This document shows positions 1-5,937 of a DNA stretch of 6,457 nucleotides, one piece after another. The notes beneath the pieces were generated by a model. That model did not search any database. It was not told the origin of the DNA and worked only from the letters and a program-made list of their open reading frames with translations. Every line of letters begins with the position of its first letter. Position 1 is the first letter of the stretch. Both the position numbers and the translations under genes were made by a program. The stretch lies in assembly GCA_029974875.1 (NCBI GenBank), contig JARKQP010000058.1, positions 1 through 6,457 of the forward strand, written 5' to 3'. This DNA is from Mobilitalea sp. (GTDB lineage Bacteria > Bacillota_A > Clostridia > Lachnospirales > Lachnospiraceae).

Positions 1-70
1 CACCTATATAATTTTCATAAAGCTTACCAAATTTATACATAAATTTATCATTTTATGAGCATTTATATAT

Positions 71-113
71 TATAATGATTTTAGCGCAAAAATTACGTAA
101 CTATATTTGGAGG
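71..113 (+). promoter_or_regulatory. Probable -10 box and ribosome binding site of the ppx-ppk operon
   Basis: A perfect TATAAT lies at 71-76 in very AT-rich DNA. No good -35 hexamer sits 16-18 nt upstream (the best is TCATTT-like), so the promoter call is tentative. A strong Shine-Dalgarno GGAGG at 109-113 is 8 nt before the ATG at 122. It decides the start in favour of that ATG over the in-frame TTG at 107, which overlaps the SD itself. The rest of positions 1-106 shows no supported gene. Confidence 0.4.
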
Positions 114-121
114 TAGGGATT

Positions 122-1027
122 ATGAAAAGCGCAATTATTGATTTAGGTTCCAATACGATACGGCTATGCGTTTATGAGCATCAGGGAGATGACGTTAAGA
201 GCCTGCTTGAAAAAAAAGAAATGGTCGGACTGGTCAACTATATTGAAAATGAAAAGCTGTGCAGCAAGGGTATTGAGAAAGCCTGCGACATATTGAACCA
301 ATTTTTACATCTGATCCATAACCTGCAGGTCGAAGATACCAATGTCCACATTTTCGCAACCGCTTCCTTAAGAAACATTGTGAATACAAAGGAAGTGCTC
401 GGGGAAATCAACCGCAATACCAATCATGAGGTAGAGCTTCTCTCCGGTGACGAGGAGGCCGCCCTGGACTTCGCTGGAACAACGAAATTCCTCAGCATAG
501 AGTCCGGTATCCTCGTAGATATCGGGGGCGGCAGCACAGAAATTGTTATTTTTGAGGATAAGATAATCAAATACGCGACCAGCGTTCCAATCGGCTCCTT
601 AAACATGTATGTCAAATTTGTAAAGAAAATTATCCCCAAACCGGAAGAAAGGGAAAACATCAAACAAGCTGTCCTCAGCTATATTTCCAGCCTTCCGCTC
701 CCAAAGCAGTCCTTCCCTACTATCTGCGGTATCGGCGGGACGGTCCGCGGTCTCCTAAAGCTAAATAACAGCATCTATAGCCTGCCAGGCGCTAATATGG
801 ATATTGATACCGGGCATATCAAGGAAATATTGGCTTCCATTAAGAATAGCCACAGGATCACCCTGACTCCCCTGCTCAGAAACATTCCTGACCGAATCCA
901 TACCATCATCCCGGGCATGATTATTATTGATACTATTGCCGACTACTTTGACGTACAAAATATTATCGTCAGCAAATACGGTATCCGCGAAGGCTACCTA
1001 TACGAAAGAATAATTAAAGGAGATTAA
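122..1027 (+). CDS. ppx: Ppx/GppA family phosphatase (short, exopolyphosphatase type)
   Basis: This is a 301-residue member of the Ppx/GppA family (ASKHA fold). The family hydrolyses terminal phosphate from inorganic polyphosphate and/or converts pppGpp to ppGpp, in the cytoplasm. The family motifs are visible in order: N-terminal phosphate loop DLGSNTIRL (D7-L15), ATASLRN (79-85), SGDEEA (108-113) with the likely catalytic glutamate, the second phosphate loop DIGGGSTE (133-140), GIGGT (203-207) and the closing YGIREG (286-291). The length fits the two-domain form; the C-terminal HD-like domain of the ~500-residue enterobacterial enzymes is absent. The start is ATG 122, with GGAGG 8 nt upstream. 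The gene directly precedes ppk1, and its last codons contain that gene's ribosome binding site, so the two are almost certainly co-transcribed and perhaps translationally coupled. The pairing with Ppk1 favours polyphosphate as substrate, but pppGpp hydrolysis cannot be excluded from sequence. Confidence 0.92.
   Translation: MKSAIIDLGSNTIRLCVYEHQGDDVKSLLEKKEMVGLVNYIENEKLCSKGIEKACDILNQFLHLIHNLQVEDTNVHIFATASLRNIVNTKEVLGEINRNTNHEVELLSGDEEAALDFAGTTKFLSIESGILVDIGGGSTEIVIFEDKIIKYATSVPIGSLNMYVKFVKKIIPKPEERENIKQAVLSYISSLPLPKQSFPTICGIGGTVRGLLKLNNSIYSLPGANMDIDTGHIKEILASIKNSHRITLTPLLRNIPDRIHTIIPGMIIIDTIADYFDVQNIIVSKYGIREGYLYERIIKGD
1016..1022 (+). promoter_or_regulatory. Ribosome binding site of ppk1 inside the ppx 3' end
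   Basis: AAAGGAG lies within the last codons of the upstream phosphatase gene, about 10 nt before ATG 1033. The stop codon (1025-1027) falls between this SD and the ppk1 start, an arrangement typical of translational coupling. Confidence 0.7.
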
Positions 1028-1032
1028 AATTA

Positions 1033-3102
1033 ATGCGTCCCCATGATAAAGTAGAAAATGAATATATGCAGAACCGGGAACTGTCCTGGCTGACTTTCAA
1101 CGAACGTATCCTGGATGAAGCACAGGATGCAGAGGTTCCATATTATGAACAGTTAAAATTTGCCTCCATTTTTACCAGCAACCTTGACGAATTCTATATG
1201 ATCCGGGTTGGCAGCCTGACAGATTTATCCCTGATAGAAAACGGCAGCATTGATAACAAGACCGGTATGACTCCGAAGCAGCAGCTGGATAAAATCTTCA
1301 AAAGAACAGCACTGCTTTATAGCAAAAGGGATGAGGTTTATCAGGCGATCGAGGACAGGCTGAGAACCTCCCAGGTATTTAATCTTGATATTAAGGAGCT
1401 GACAAGGCAGGAAAAAAAGTATATCGAGAAGTATTACAAGGAATACCTGCTTCCGATCCTCTCCCCCCAGGTCATTAACTCAAGGCACCCTTTCCCCCAT
1501 CTTGTCAACAAGGAACTTTACATTATCTGTGTTTTTTCCGGGGCCGACACAAAATTCGGTCTGATACCGGTATCAAAATCCCTGCCAAAATATATCCTGC
1601 TTCCTGGGGACGAGATCCGCTACGTCATGACTGAAAAGATCCTCCTACGCTACCTAAAGGACATTTTCAGCATGTATAAGATCGAGAATTGCGCCATCAT
1701 ATCTGTCACAAGAAATGCAGATATCAGTACGGATGATGAATCCTTTGAGCTAGACGATAATTTTAGGGAACAAATGAAAAAAATCCTGAAGAAGAGAGGC
1801 CGGCTTTCCCCTGTCCGCCTGGAGGTGCAGGGCCGCATGAACAAATTATTGACTTCATTTCTCCTCGACAAGCTGAACCTTGAAAAGGATCAGATGTTCA
1901 TTAGTAAAGCCCCGCTGGAGATGAGCTATATTTTTCAATTAAGGAGCCATTTTTCGCCCGAAAAGAAGGAACAGCTATGCTATCCCGGTTTTGAGCCTGC
2001 ATATCCTGCTTCCCTGAAAAAAGAAGACAGCGTAACCGAGCATTGTAAACTCAAGGATATCCTGATGTTTTATCCCTACCATCAGATGGAACCCTTTTTA
2101 CACCTGCTTAAAGAAAGCTCCACTGATCCAAACGTGCTTTCCATTAAGATAACCATATACCGCGTATCCAACAATTCCAGGCTTATCGAATATCTTTGTA
2201 TGGCTGCTGAAAACCACAAGGAGGTTACTGTTTTGATGGAGCTTAAGGCCAGGTTCGATGAGCAGAATAACATCGAGTGGGCGGAAAGGCTGGAAGAAGC
2301 GGGCTGTAACGTAATTTATGGTTTTGAAGGCTTTAAGGTGCATTCCAAGATCTGTCTCATCACCCGCCGGGATGATGGCGTCATTAATTATATTACCCAG
2401 ATCGGTACCGGAAATTATAATGAGAAAACTGTTAAACTATATACTGACCTGTCCTTAATCACAGCCGACCGGGATATCGGACAGGACGCTATGCTCTTCT
2501 TCAAAAATATGTCCATCTCCAATTTAAACGGAGATTATAATCATCTTTTAGTAGCTCCAAATTCATTAAAGAATAAGCTGCTGGAGATGATTGATGATGA
2601 AATCCAAAAGGCAGCCCGGGGCGAAAATAGCGGAATCATTATAAAATCCAATTCCTTGACGGATAAGGACCTTATCCGGAAACTCTCGGAGGCCTCTTCT
2701 GCGGGCGTAGAGGTTAAGCTGATCATCCGGGGCATCTGCTGCCTGCTCCCAGGAATACCTGGAAAGACAGAGAATATCACCGTGGTCAGCATTGTGGGAA
2801 GATTCCTGGAACATTCCCGCATCTACCTCTTTGGCAAAAACTTGGATACAAAAATGTACATTGCCTCTGCAGACATGATGACCCGCAACACCTCCCGGAG
2901 AGTGGAAATCGCTTGTCCGGTCTACCACTACGATATTAAGGAACAGATTATGCACCATCTGAACACTATGCTGGGCGATAACGTAAAAGGGCGCACCCTG
3001 AACTGTGACGGCAGCTACGGCAGACGGCAAGGCTCCGGTATGGCGAGGCTGGACAGCCAGATGACCTTTATCAGCCAACTGGCGGCTAACAAATATAGCT
3101 GA
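1033..3102 (+). CDS. ppk1: Polyphosphate kinase 1
   Basis: This 689-residue protein is full-length for Ppk1, which reversibly transfers the ATP gamma-phosphate onto a growing polyphosphate chain. Family landmarks are collinear with the E. coli enzyme as I recall it. They are NRELSWLTFNERIL near residues 14-27, the nucleotide-contact segment SNLDEFYMIRV (49-59), SRHPFPHLVNKEL (150-162), YPYH (347-350), IYRV with R377, ARFDE with R407, KVHSK with H437, IGTGNYNEKT (457-466) and FLEHSRIYLF with H594. H437 matches the autophosphorylated histidine (E. coli H435) and H594 the second conserved histidine (H592); R377 and R407 match the Mg/phosphate-binding arginines. No key residue is missing. The C-terminal tail after about residue 655 is low in recognisable motifs but ends near the usual family length. 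The gene is second in an operon with ppx (5-nt gap). Downstream it converges with a − strand gene 89 nt away. Confidence 0.97.
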   Translation: MRPHDKVENEYMQNRELSWLTFNERILDEAQDAEVPYYEQLKFASIFTSNLDEFYMIRVGSLTDLSLIENGSIDNKTGMTPKQQLDKIFKRTALLYSKRDEVYQAIEDRLRTSQVFNLDIKELTRQEKKYIEKYYKEYLLPILSPQVINSRHPFPHLVNKELYIICVFSGADTKFGLIPVSKSLPKYILLPGDEIRYVMTEKILLRYLKDIFSMYKIENCAIISVTRNADISTDDESFELDDNFREQMKKILKKRGRLSPVRLEVQGRMNKLLTSFLLDKLNLEKDQMFISKAPLEMSYIFQLRSHFSPEKKEQLCYPGFEPAYPASLKKEDSVTEHCKLKDILMFYPYHQMEPFLHLLKESSTDPNVLSIKITIYRVSNNSRLIEYLCMAAENHKEVTVLMELKARFDEQNNIEWAERLEEAGCNVIYGFEGFKVHSKICLITRRDDGVINYITQIGTGNYNEKTVKLYTDLSLITADRDIGQDAMLFFKNMSISNLNGDYNHLLVAPNSLKNKLLEMIDDEIQKAARGENSGIIIKSNSLTDKDLIRKLSEASSAGVEVKLIIRGICCLLPGIPGKTENITVVSIVGRFLEHSRIYLFGKNLDTKMYIASADMMTRNTSRRVEIACPVYHYDIKEQIMHHLNTMLGDNVKGRTLNCDGSYGRRQGSGMARLDSQMTFISQLAANKYS

Positions 3103-3111
3103 ACTTAACAC

Positions 3112-3146
3112 CATAAGCTTTGCGGCCTGTCTGGCTTAAGTTTATG
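3112..3146 (+). terminator. Possible 3' hairpin after ppk1 (no U-tract)
   Basis: CATAAGCTT (3112-3120) can pair with AAGTTTATG (3138-3146), nine pairs including one G-U. Inside it, GCC (3125-3127) can pair with GGC (3133-3135). A competing 7-bp pairing, AACTTAA (3102-3108) with TTAAGTT (3136-3142), is also possible. It lies just after the ppk1 stop, between convergent genes. No run of T follows, so it is not a classical intrinsic terminator. Confidence 0.25.
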
Positions 3147-3191
3147 ATGTCAAATCCAGCGATATTTTTAGGCTGCCCTATAAAAAGGCCA

Positions 3192-3626
3192 TTATAAATA
3201 GTTTTTCATAACCTCAATATTTTCTTCTTCCCTCTTCACAAACTCCTGTGCAATCTCTTTGCTGGTGCCGTCCGCATTTGGTTTTGCATGAATCAGCTTT
3301 GTCATCTGTGTTACACCCATGGTACTTCCCTGTATCACCATCTGGGCAATACTGCTATCCGAGGGCTTCACCAGGGTATTCATTTTAACATTACCCTTCA
3401 TCATGGCCTTTACATACAGGGACTGCCTCTTTACCGTTGCCCCATTCTTCAGAAGCTGGTCCTTTGATTTATCCGCCAGCTCCTGATAATCCTTTAATTG
3501 CTTATGGAGTTCATTATTCAGTTCTTTATTTTCCGTCTTATCCATTACTGCTTTGATTGCAGTAATGCCGATGGACGCATTCTGATAGGTCTTTTCCAAT
3601 AAGTCCAAATCTACATTTCCGATCAT
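3192..3626 (-). CDS. Small helical-bundle protein of unknown function
   Basis: This 144-residue, Lys/Glu/Met-rich protein has no signal peptide, no membrane segment and no cysteine. The residue pattern suggests about four amphipathic helices, roughly 5-30, 33-60, 66-83 plus 90-112, and 122-143. The best-defined segment is IAQMVIQGSTMGVTQM (93-108), followed by the acidic C-terminal helix KREEENIEVMKNYL. The overall look recalls ferritin-like or DUF2383-like four-helix proteins common in Clostridia. That is an impression from memory, not a domain match, and no complete di-iron ligand set is obvious. The start is ATG 3626, with AAGGAG (3639-3634) 7 nt upstream. The SD lies inside a perfect 12-bp hairpin. 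It is 54 nt downstream of a co-oriented secreted-protein gene, so co-transcription is likely. It converges on ppk1. Confidence 0.75.
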   Translation of the reverse strand: MIGNVDLDLLEKTYQNASIGITAIKAVMDKTENKELNNELHKQLKDYQELADKSKDQLLKNGATVKRQSLYVKAMMKGNVKMNTLVKPSDSSIAQMVIQGSTMGVTQMTKLIHAKPNADGTSKEIAQEFVKREEENIEVMKNYL

Positions 3627-3632
3627 AAAAAC

Positions 3633-3665
3633 ACTCCTTATACTTTTATTACTAGTATAAGGAGT
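3633..3665 (-). promoter_or_regulatory. Perfect 12-bp hairpin sequestering a Shine-Dalgarno
   Basis: ACTCCTTATACT (3633-3644) and AGTATAAGGAGT (3654-3665) are exact reverse complements around a 9-nt loop. In the − strand transcript the 3' arm contains AAGGAG, the ribosome binding site of the gene starting at 3626. The hairpin is followed by G and five U residues running into that ATG. It therefore has the shape of both an AT-rich intrinsic terminator for the upstream gene (stop at 3683-3681) and a translational switch for the downstream one. Confidence 0.7.
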
Positions 3666-3680
3666 TCCTTTTTAATTTAT

Positions 3681-4541
3681 TCAGTTCGCATTGCTTGTTA
3701 CAACTGAACCGCCTGTTGTTTTGGAAGGTGTTTTTGTTGCCTCCGGCTTAGCTGTAGGTGTCTTAGTCTTTGAGGAATCCGCTTTTGCAGCTTCTGCCTT
3801 ACCGGCTGCTTCCTTGATCTTCTTGACAAAGTTCTGCAGGTCCTCATCCTTTTTCATGGCTTCTTCGCTTTTTTCATTTGTCATATCGAACAATGCAAGG
3901 ACATCCTTATCCTGCATTCTTTCATCATAATAGGCCTTTGTAGTCTCATCCATATCTCCGGAGAAAATCTTTAACTCACCGGCAGCATCTGTAACCACAT
4001 AGAACCTTGAAAGCCCCGGGATCGTAGTACGGATGTTAGTAAATTTGATTTCATGATAAACGTATACAACATAGCTGCCTTTTTCATAGCTATCCTTAAC
4101 ATATGCCTTTATCTTTTCATATTTTTCAATATACTTTGTCTTTTCCTGAAGCTCTTCCTGGGTTTCCACCTTGGACGGATCGCTTAAAAGCTTTTTAATA
4201 CCGGCAACGTCGCAATTGCCTTTTGCCGCATAATATTCCTTAAATATCTTTAAGATCTTAGGATATCCATCCTCCTTAACCTCATAGACAGGAAGCGGAG
4301 TTGGCGTAGGCGCTGCGGTAGGCTCCGGGGTTACTGACAGTTCAGCTTCCGATGTAGCCCCATTGCTTCCTCCCTTTTCTACAGCTGTATCCATTGTCAT
4401 TACGGAAGCAGTCTTTGCTAATTTATTATTCGTATTTTCCTCAGCATTTGTTTTACTCTGGCTCAGGGAAAGCGTCAGGATTCCAATCCCCATAGTGCTC
4501 ATCGTAGTTATTAATATGGCTTTTTTATATTTAAGCTTCAT
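3681..4541 (-). CDS. Secreted or membrane-anchored protein with NTF2-like middle domain
   Basis: This is a 286-residue protein. Residues 1-7 are Lys-rich (MKLKYKK), followed by a hydrophobic stretch to about residue 27 and a possible signal-peptidase site after TNA (31-33). It is therefore exported, or held by an uncleaved N-terminal anchor. A Ser/Thr/Ala region and a Pro/Thr linker (TPEPTAAPTPTPLP, 71-84) lead to a folded segment at about 92-200. This begins with IFKEYYAAKGNCDVAGIKKLL and continues with beta-rich pieces (YVVYVYHEIKF, LSRFYVVTD, GELKIFSG), a pattern resembling NTF2/SnoaL-like domains. A charged helical part (200-250) and a Lys/Thr/Pro/Ala tail (251-286) follow. The architecture is common among uncharacterised Lachnospiraceae surface proteins. 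The start is ATG 4541, with GAGGAG 5 nt upstream. A TTGACA promoter overlapped by three 23-bp-spaced dyads lies just upstream. Function unknown; the NTF2-like assignment is inference. Confidence 0.82.
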   Translation of the reverse strand: MKLKYKKAILITTMSTMGIGILTLSLSQSKTNAEENTNNKLAKTASVMTMDTAVEKGGSNGATSEAELSVTPEPTAAPTPTPLPVYEVKEDGYPKILKIFKEYYAAKGNCDVAGIKKLLSDPSKVETQEELQEKTKYIEKYEKIKAYVKDSYEKGSYVVYVYHEIKFTNIRTTIPGLSRFYVVTDAAGELKIFSGDMDETTKAYYDERMQDKDVLALFDMTNEKSEEAMKKDEDLQNFVKKIKEAAGKAEAAKADSSKTKTPTAKPEATKTPSKTTGGSVVTSNAN

Positions 4542-4564
4542 TGAATCTCCTCAAATTTCTTAAC

Positions 4565-4626
4565 AAGTTTTCAGAAAACTTATTAGGATGTTTTCCAAAA
4601 AACCTGTCAAGGGTTTTTCAAAAAAC
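4565..4626. repeat. Three dyad repeats at 23-bp spacing (operator-like)
   Basis: There are three imperfect palindromes of the form GTTTT(Y)nnAAAAC. They are GTTTTCAGAAAAC at 4567-4579, GTTTTCCAAAAAAC at 4590-4603 and GTTTTTCAAAAAAC at 4613-4626. Their first bases are exactly 23 bp apart. The first is the core of a longer palindrome: AAGTTTTC (4565-4572), A, GAAAACTT (4574-4581), with TAA/TTA pairing beyond one mismatch (4561-4585). Relative to the − strand promoter, one unit covers the start region, one fills the -35/-10 spacer and one lies just upstream of -35. This fits cooperative binding of a repressor or regulator. Confidence 0.6.
4582..4610 (-). promoter_or_regulatory. Promoter of the secreted-protein gene
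   Basis: Reading the − strand, a perfect TTGACA (4610-4605) is followed after exactly 17 nt by CCTAAT (4587-4582), four of six matches to the -10 consensus. Transcription would start near 4575, giving a leader of about 33 nt that contains the GAGGAG ribosome binding site (4552-4547). The weak -10 suggests an activated or modest promoter. Confidence 0.55.
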
Positions 4627-4786
4627 TTCTATGTGTTTAGACTGTGACAATTAATCATTTTCTTCTATTCTATCAAAATTTTAACAGAAATGCAACCATT
4701 TCTTTTTAATTAATTTGTAACACCATTTAATACTTTTGTAATATTTTACCCTTAAATTCCTATAAAAATACATTTATGTTCCCGAT
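4627..4786. other. AT-rich divergent intergenic region with no supported gene
   Basis: Between the tandem dyads and the rightward promoter lies about 160 bp of very AT-rich sequence without a plausible coding frame. The only structure noted is a short AT hairpin, AGAAATG (4686-4692) with CATTTCT (4697-4703), followed by T4. It is too weak to call. Confidence 0.5.
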
Positions 4787-4816
4787 TTGAATTAAATTTT
4801 TTAATGTGATTATAAT
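4787..4816 (+). promoter_or_regulatory. Promoter of the EcsC-family gene
   Basis: TTGAAT (4787-4792) and a perfect TATAAT (4811-4816) are separated by 18 nt, predicting a start near 4823 and a leader of about 75 nt. A second TATAAT at 4840-4845 lacks a convincing -35 box and is a weaker alternative. Confidence 0.55.
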
Positions 4817-4898
4817 TATACAAATCCCTCCGTAAAATGTATAATAAATATTAGTATTTTAACAAGCATCAATCTCTTTGGAAAGGAACGTGAAGCCT

Positions 4899-5693
4899 AT
4901 GAAGCATTCATTTGAACAGCATATGAAGTATTTGGACAAACAAGAAAATAAATTGCTAAATAAACCGGAAAACAGTCTGATGAAGGCAACCATAACACCA
5001 ATGAAGGAGAAAATTGAAGGCCTGATCCCAAAGCAGCTCAAAGCCACCTTAAATGCCGCCTTTTATAAAGGCTTCCAATTAATCTTTGAAAAGGGCAGTC
5101 CTTATATCGAAAAAACCTATGATAAGGAAAAACTGGCCTTGGACTTTGATGTTAACAATTACGCCCTGGATAAAAAGCTGAACCAACGCCACATGAGGCG
5201 TCTGGACAAAGCCTCCACCCAATCAAAGCTGGTCAATTCCTCCTTTTCCGTGGCTGAGGGCGGTATTCTTGGCTTTTTGGGAGTGGGAATCCCGGACATT
5301 CCCCTATTTCTTGCTGTAATCATAAGAACCCTGAATGAAATCGCATTAAGCTACGGCTTCAATTATGAGACGGAAGAGGAGAAAACCTATATCCTCCTAT
5401 TAATCTGCGGTGCCATATCCAAGGGAGAAAAGCAGAGGGAGTATAACCAGAGGGTGGAGGCGCTCGGCGGCCAAATTGATCTTAACATTGTGGGCGATAT
5501 TAATTTTAACGAACAGCTGCGTACCACCTCCGACCTATTTTCCGAAGCTCTCCTTACTGCTAAATTCGTACAGGGGATTCCGGTTGTCGGCGCCGTCGGC
5601 GGGATTGTCAATTATAATATCATAAATAAGATAAGCAGCTATGCCCGGATCAAATATAAAAAGAGATACCTGGGCAGGAAAATATCCTCTTAA
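4899..5693 (+). CDS. EcsC family protein
   Basis: This is a 264-residue protein with the hallmarks of the EcsC family. A Lys-rich N-terminal half (1-105) has no signal peptide. It is followed by the glycine-rich hydrophobic segment AEGGILGFLGVGIPDIPLFL (119-138), then AVIIRTLNEIALSYGFNYETEEEKTY (139-164) and a hydrophobic stretch, LLLICGAISKG. Near the C-terminus is the second family signature, FVQGIPVVGAVGGIVNYNIINKISSYAR (223-250), and a basic tail. The family is named after B. subtilis EcsC, encoded with the EcsAB ABC transporter. Its biochemical role is unsettled, and it is predicted to be membrane-associated. No transporter genes are adjacent here. The start is ATG 4899, with AAAGGA (4882-4887) upstream. 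The in-frame TTG at 4878 lies before this SD and has none of its own, so it was rejected. The gene is transcribed divergently from the secreted-protein gene. No clear terminator follows before the tRNA promoter. Confidence 0.88.
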   Translation: MKHSFEQHMKYLDKQENKLLNKPENSLMKATITPMKEKIEGLIPKQLKATLNAAFYKGFQLIFEKGSPYIEKTYDKEKLALDFDVNNYALDKKLNQRHMRRLDKASTQSKLVNSSFSVAEGGILGFLGVGIPDIPLFLAVIIRTLNEIALSYGFNYETEEEKTYILLLICGAISKGEKQREYNQRVEALGGQIDLNIVGDINFNEQLRTTSDLFSEALLTAKFVQGIPVVGAVGGIVNYNIINKISSYARIKYKKRYLGRKISS

Positions 5694-5746
5694 TATCATA
5701 TTCCTGGCTTGGCGCTTTAAATCTTAATAATTTTATGATTTCTTGC

Positions 5747-5775
5747 TTTACATTAGATAGTATCTATTATATAAT
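5747..5775 (+). promoter_or_regulatory. Promoter of the tRNA-Arg gene
   Basis: TTTACA (5747-5752) and a perfect TATAAT (5770-5775) are separated by the optimal 17 nt. Transcription would start near 5782, leaving a leader of about 59 nt before the mature tRNA. It lies 54 nt after the EcsC gene stop. Confidence 0.7.
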
Positions 5776-5784
5776 AACATAGTC

Positions 5785-5812
5785 CGAAAAAACTGGCGGT
5801 GACAGTTTTTCG
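5785..5812 (+). other. First leader hairpin upstream of tRNA-Arg
   Basis: CGAAAAAACTG (5785-5795) pairs with CAGTTTTTCG (5803-5812) with one bulged A, around a 7-nt loop, GCGGTGA. The 3' arm ends in a run of five T, so this also has a loosely terminator-like look. Confidence 0.55.
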
Positions 5813-5816
5813 TACG

Positions 5817-5840
5817 AAGTATGCCAAAAGCATACTTTTT
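5817..5840 (+). terminator. Terminator-like hairpin abutting the tRNA 5' end
   Basis: AAGTATGC (5817-5824) and GCATACTT (5830-5837) form a perfect 8-bp stem with a CAAAA loop. The run of five T (5836-5840) ends exactly where the tRNA begins. In shape it is an intrinsic terminator. It could end the EcsC transcript, but it lies between the best tRNA promoter and the tRNA, so it may instead be a processing or attenuation structure. Confidence 0.5.
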
Positions 5841-5913
5841 GCACCTGTAGCTCAGTGGATAGAGCGTTCGCCTCCGGAGCGAAAGGCCGCTGGTTCGAAT
5901 CCAGTTAGGTGCA
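5841..5913 (+). tRNA. tRNA-Arg (anticodon CCG)
   Basis: A complete 73-nt cloverleaf folds by eye. The acceptor is GCACCTG (5841-5847) with TAGGTGC (5906-5912), with one G-U at the base, and the discriminator is A5913. The D stem is GCTC (5850-5853) with GAGC (5862-5865). The anticodon stem is TTCGC (5867-5871) with GCGAA (5879-5883), with loop CTCCGGA and anticodon CCG at 5874-5876. The T arm is GCTGG, TTCGAAT, CCAGT (5889-5905). The anticodon reads CGG, an arginine codon that is used in the window, for example in ppk1. The 3' CCA is not encoded and must be added after transcription. A T5 run follows at 5915-5919. Confidence 0.96.
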
Positions 5914-5937
5914 GTTTTTAAGGTTCTATTATACACT

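Noticed and set aside
2..40. Start of a leftward − strand gene (ATG at 40, protein beginning MYKFGKLYENYIG) running off the left edge
   Set aside because: Only 13 codons are visible and there is no ribosome binding site upstream, so it cannot be supported, though a divergent gene is possible.
107..121. TTG start extending the Ppx/GppA protein by five residues
   Set aside because: The TTG overlaps the GGAGG ribosome binding site. ATG 122 has ideal spacing and begins right at the family's MK.AIIDLGSN N-terminus.
2566..3114. 182-codon − strand frame inside ppk1
   Set aside because: It is a long shadow of the ppk1 coding strand, with no recognisable domain and no ribosome binding context.
3158..3180. 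TTTTTAGG...CCCTATAAAAA near-palindrome between the convergent genes, as a bidirectional terminator
   Set aside because: Pairing requires a 3-nt bulge and has only two G-C pairs, so it is not convincing.
4686..4707. AT-rich 7-bp hairpin followed by T4 on the + strand
   Set aside because: The stem is weak, there is no upstream + strand transcript to terminate, and such structures are expected by chance in this AT-rich DNA.
4878..4898. TTG start giving a seven-residue longer EcsC protein
   Set aside because: It has no Shine-Dalgarno upstream, whereas AAAGGA at 4882-4887 serves the ATG at 4899.
5748..5936. 62-codon − strand frame across the tRNA
   Set aside because: It is antisense to the tRNA-Arg and its leader, a well-known source of spurious proteins.
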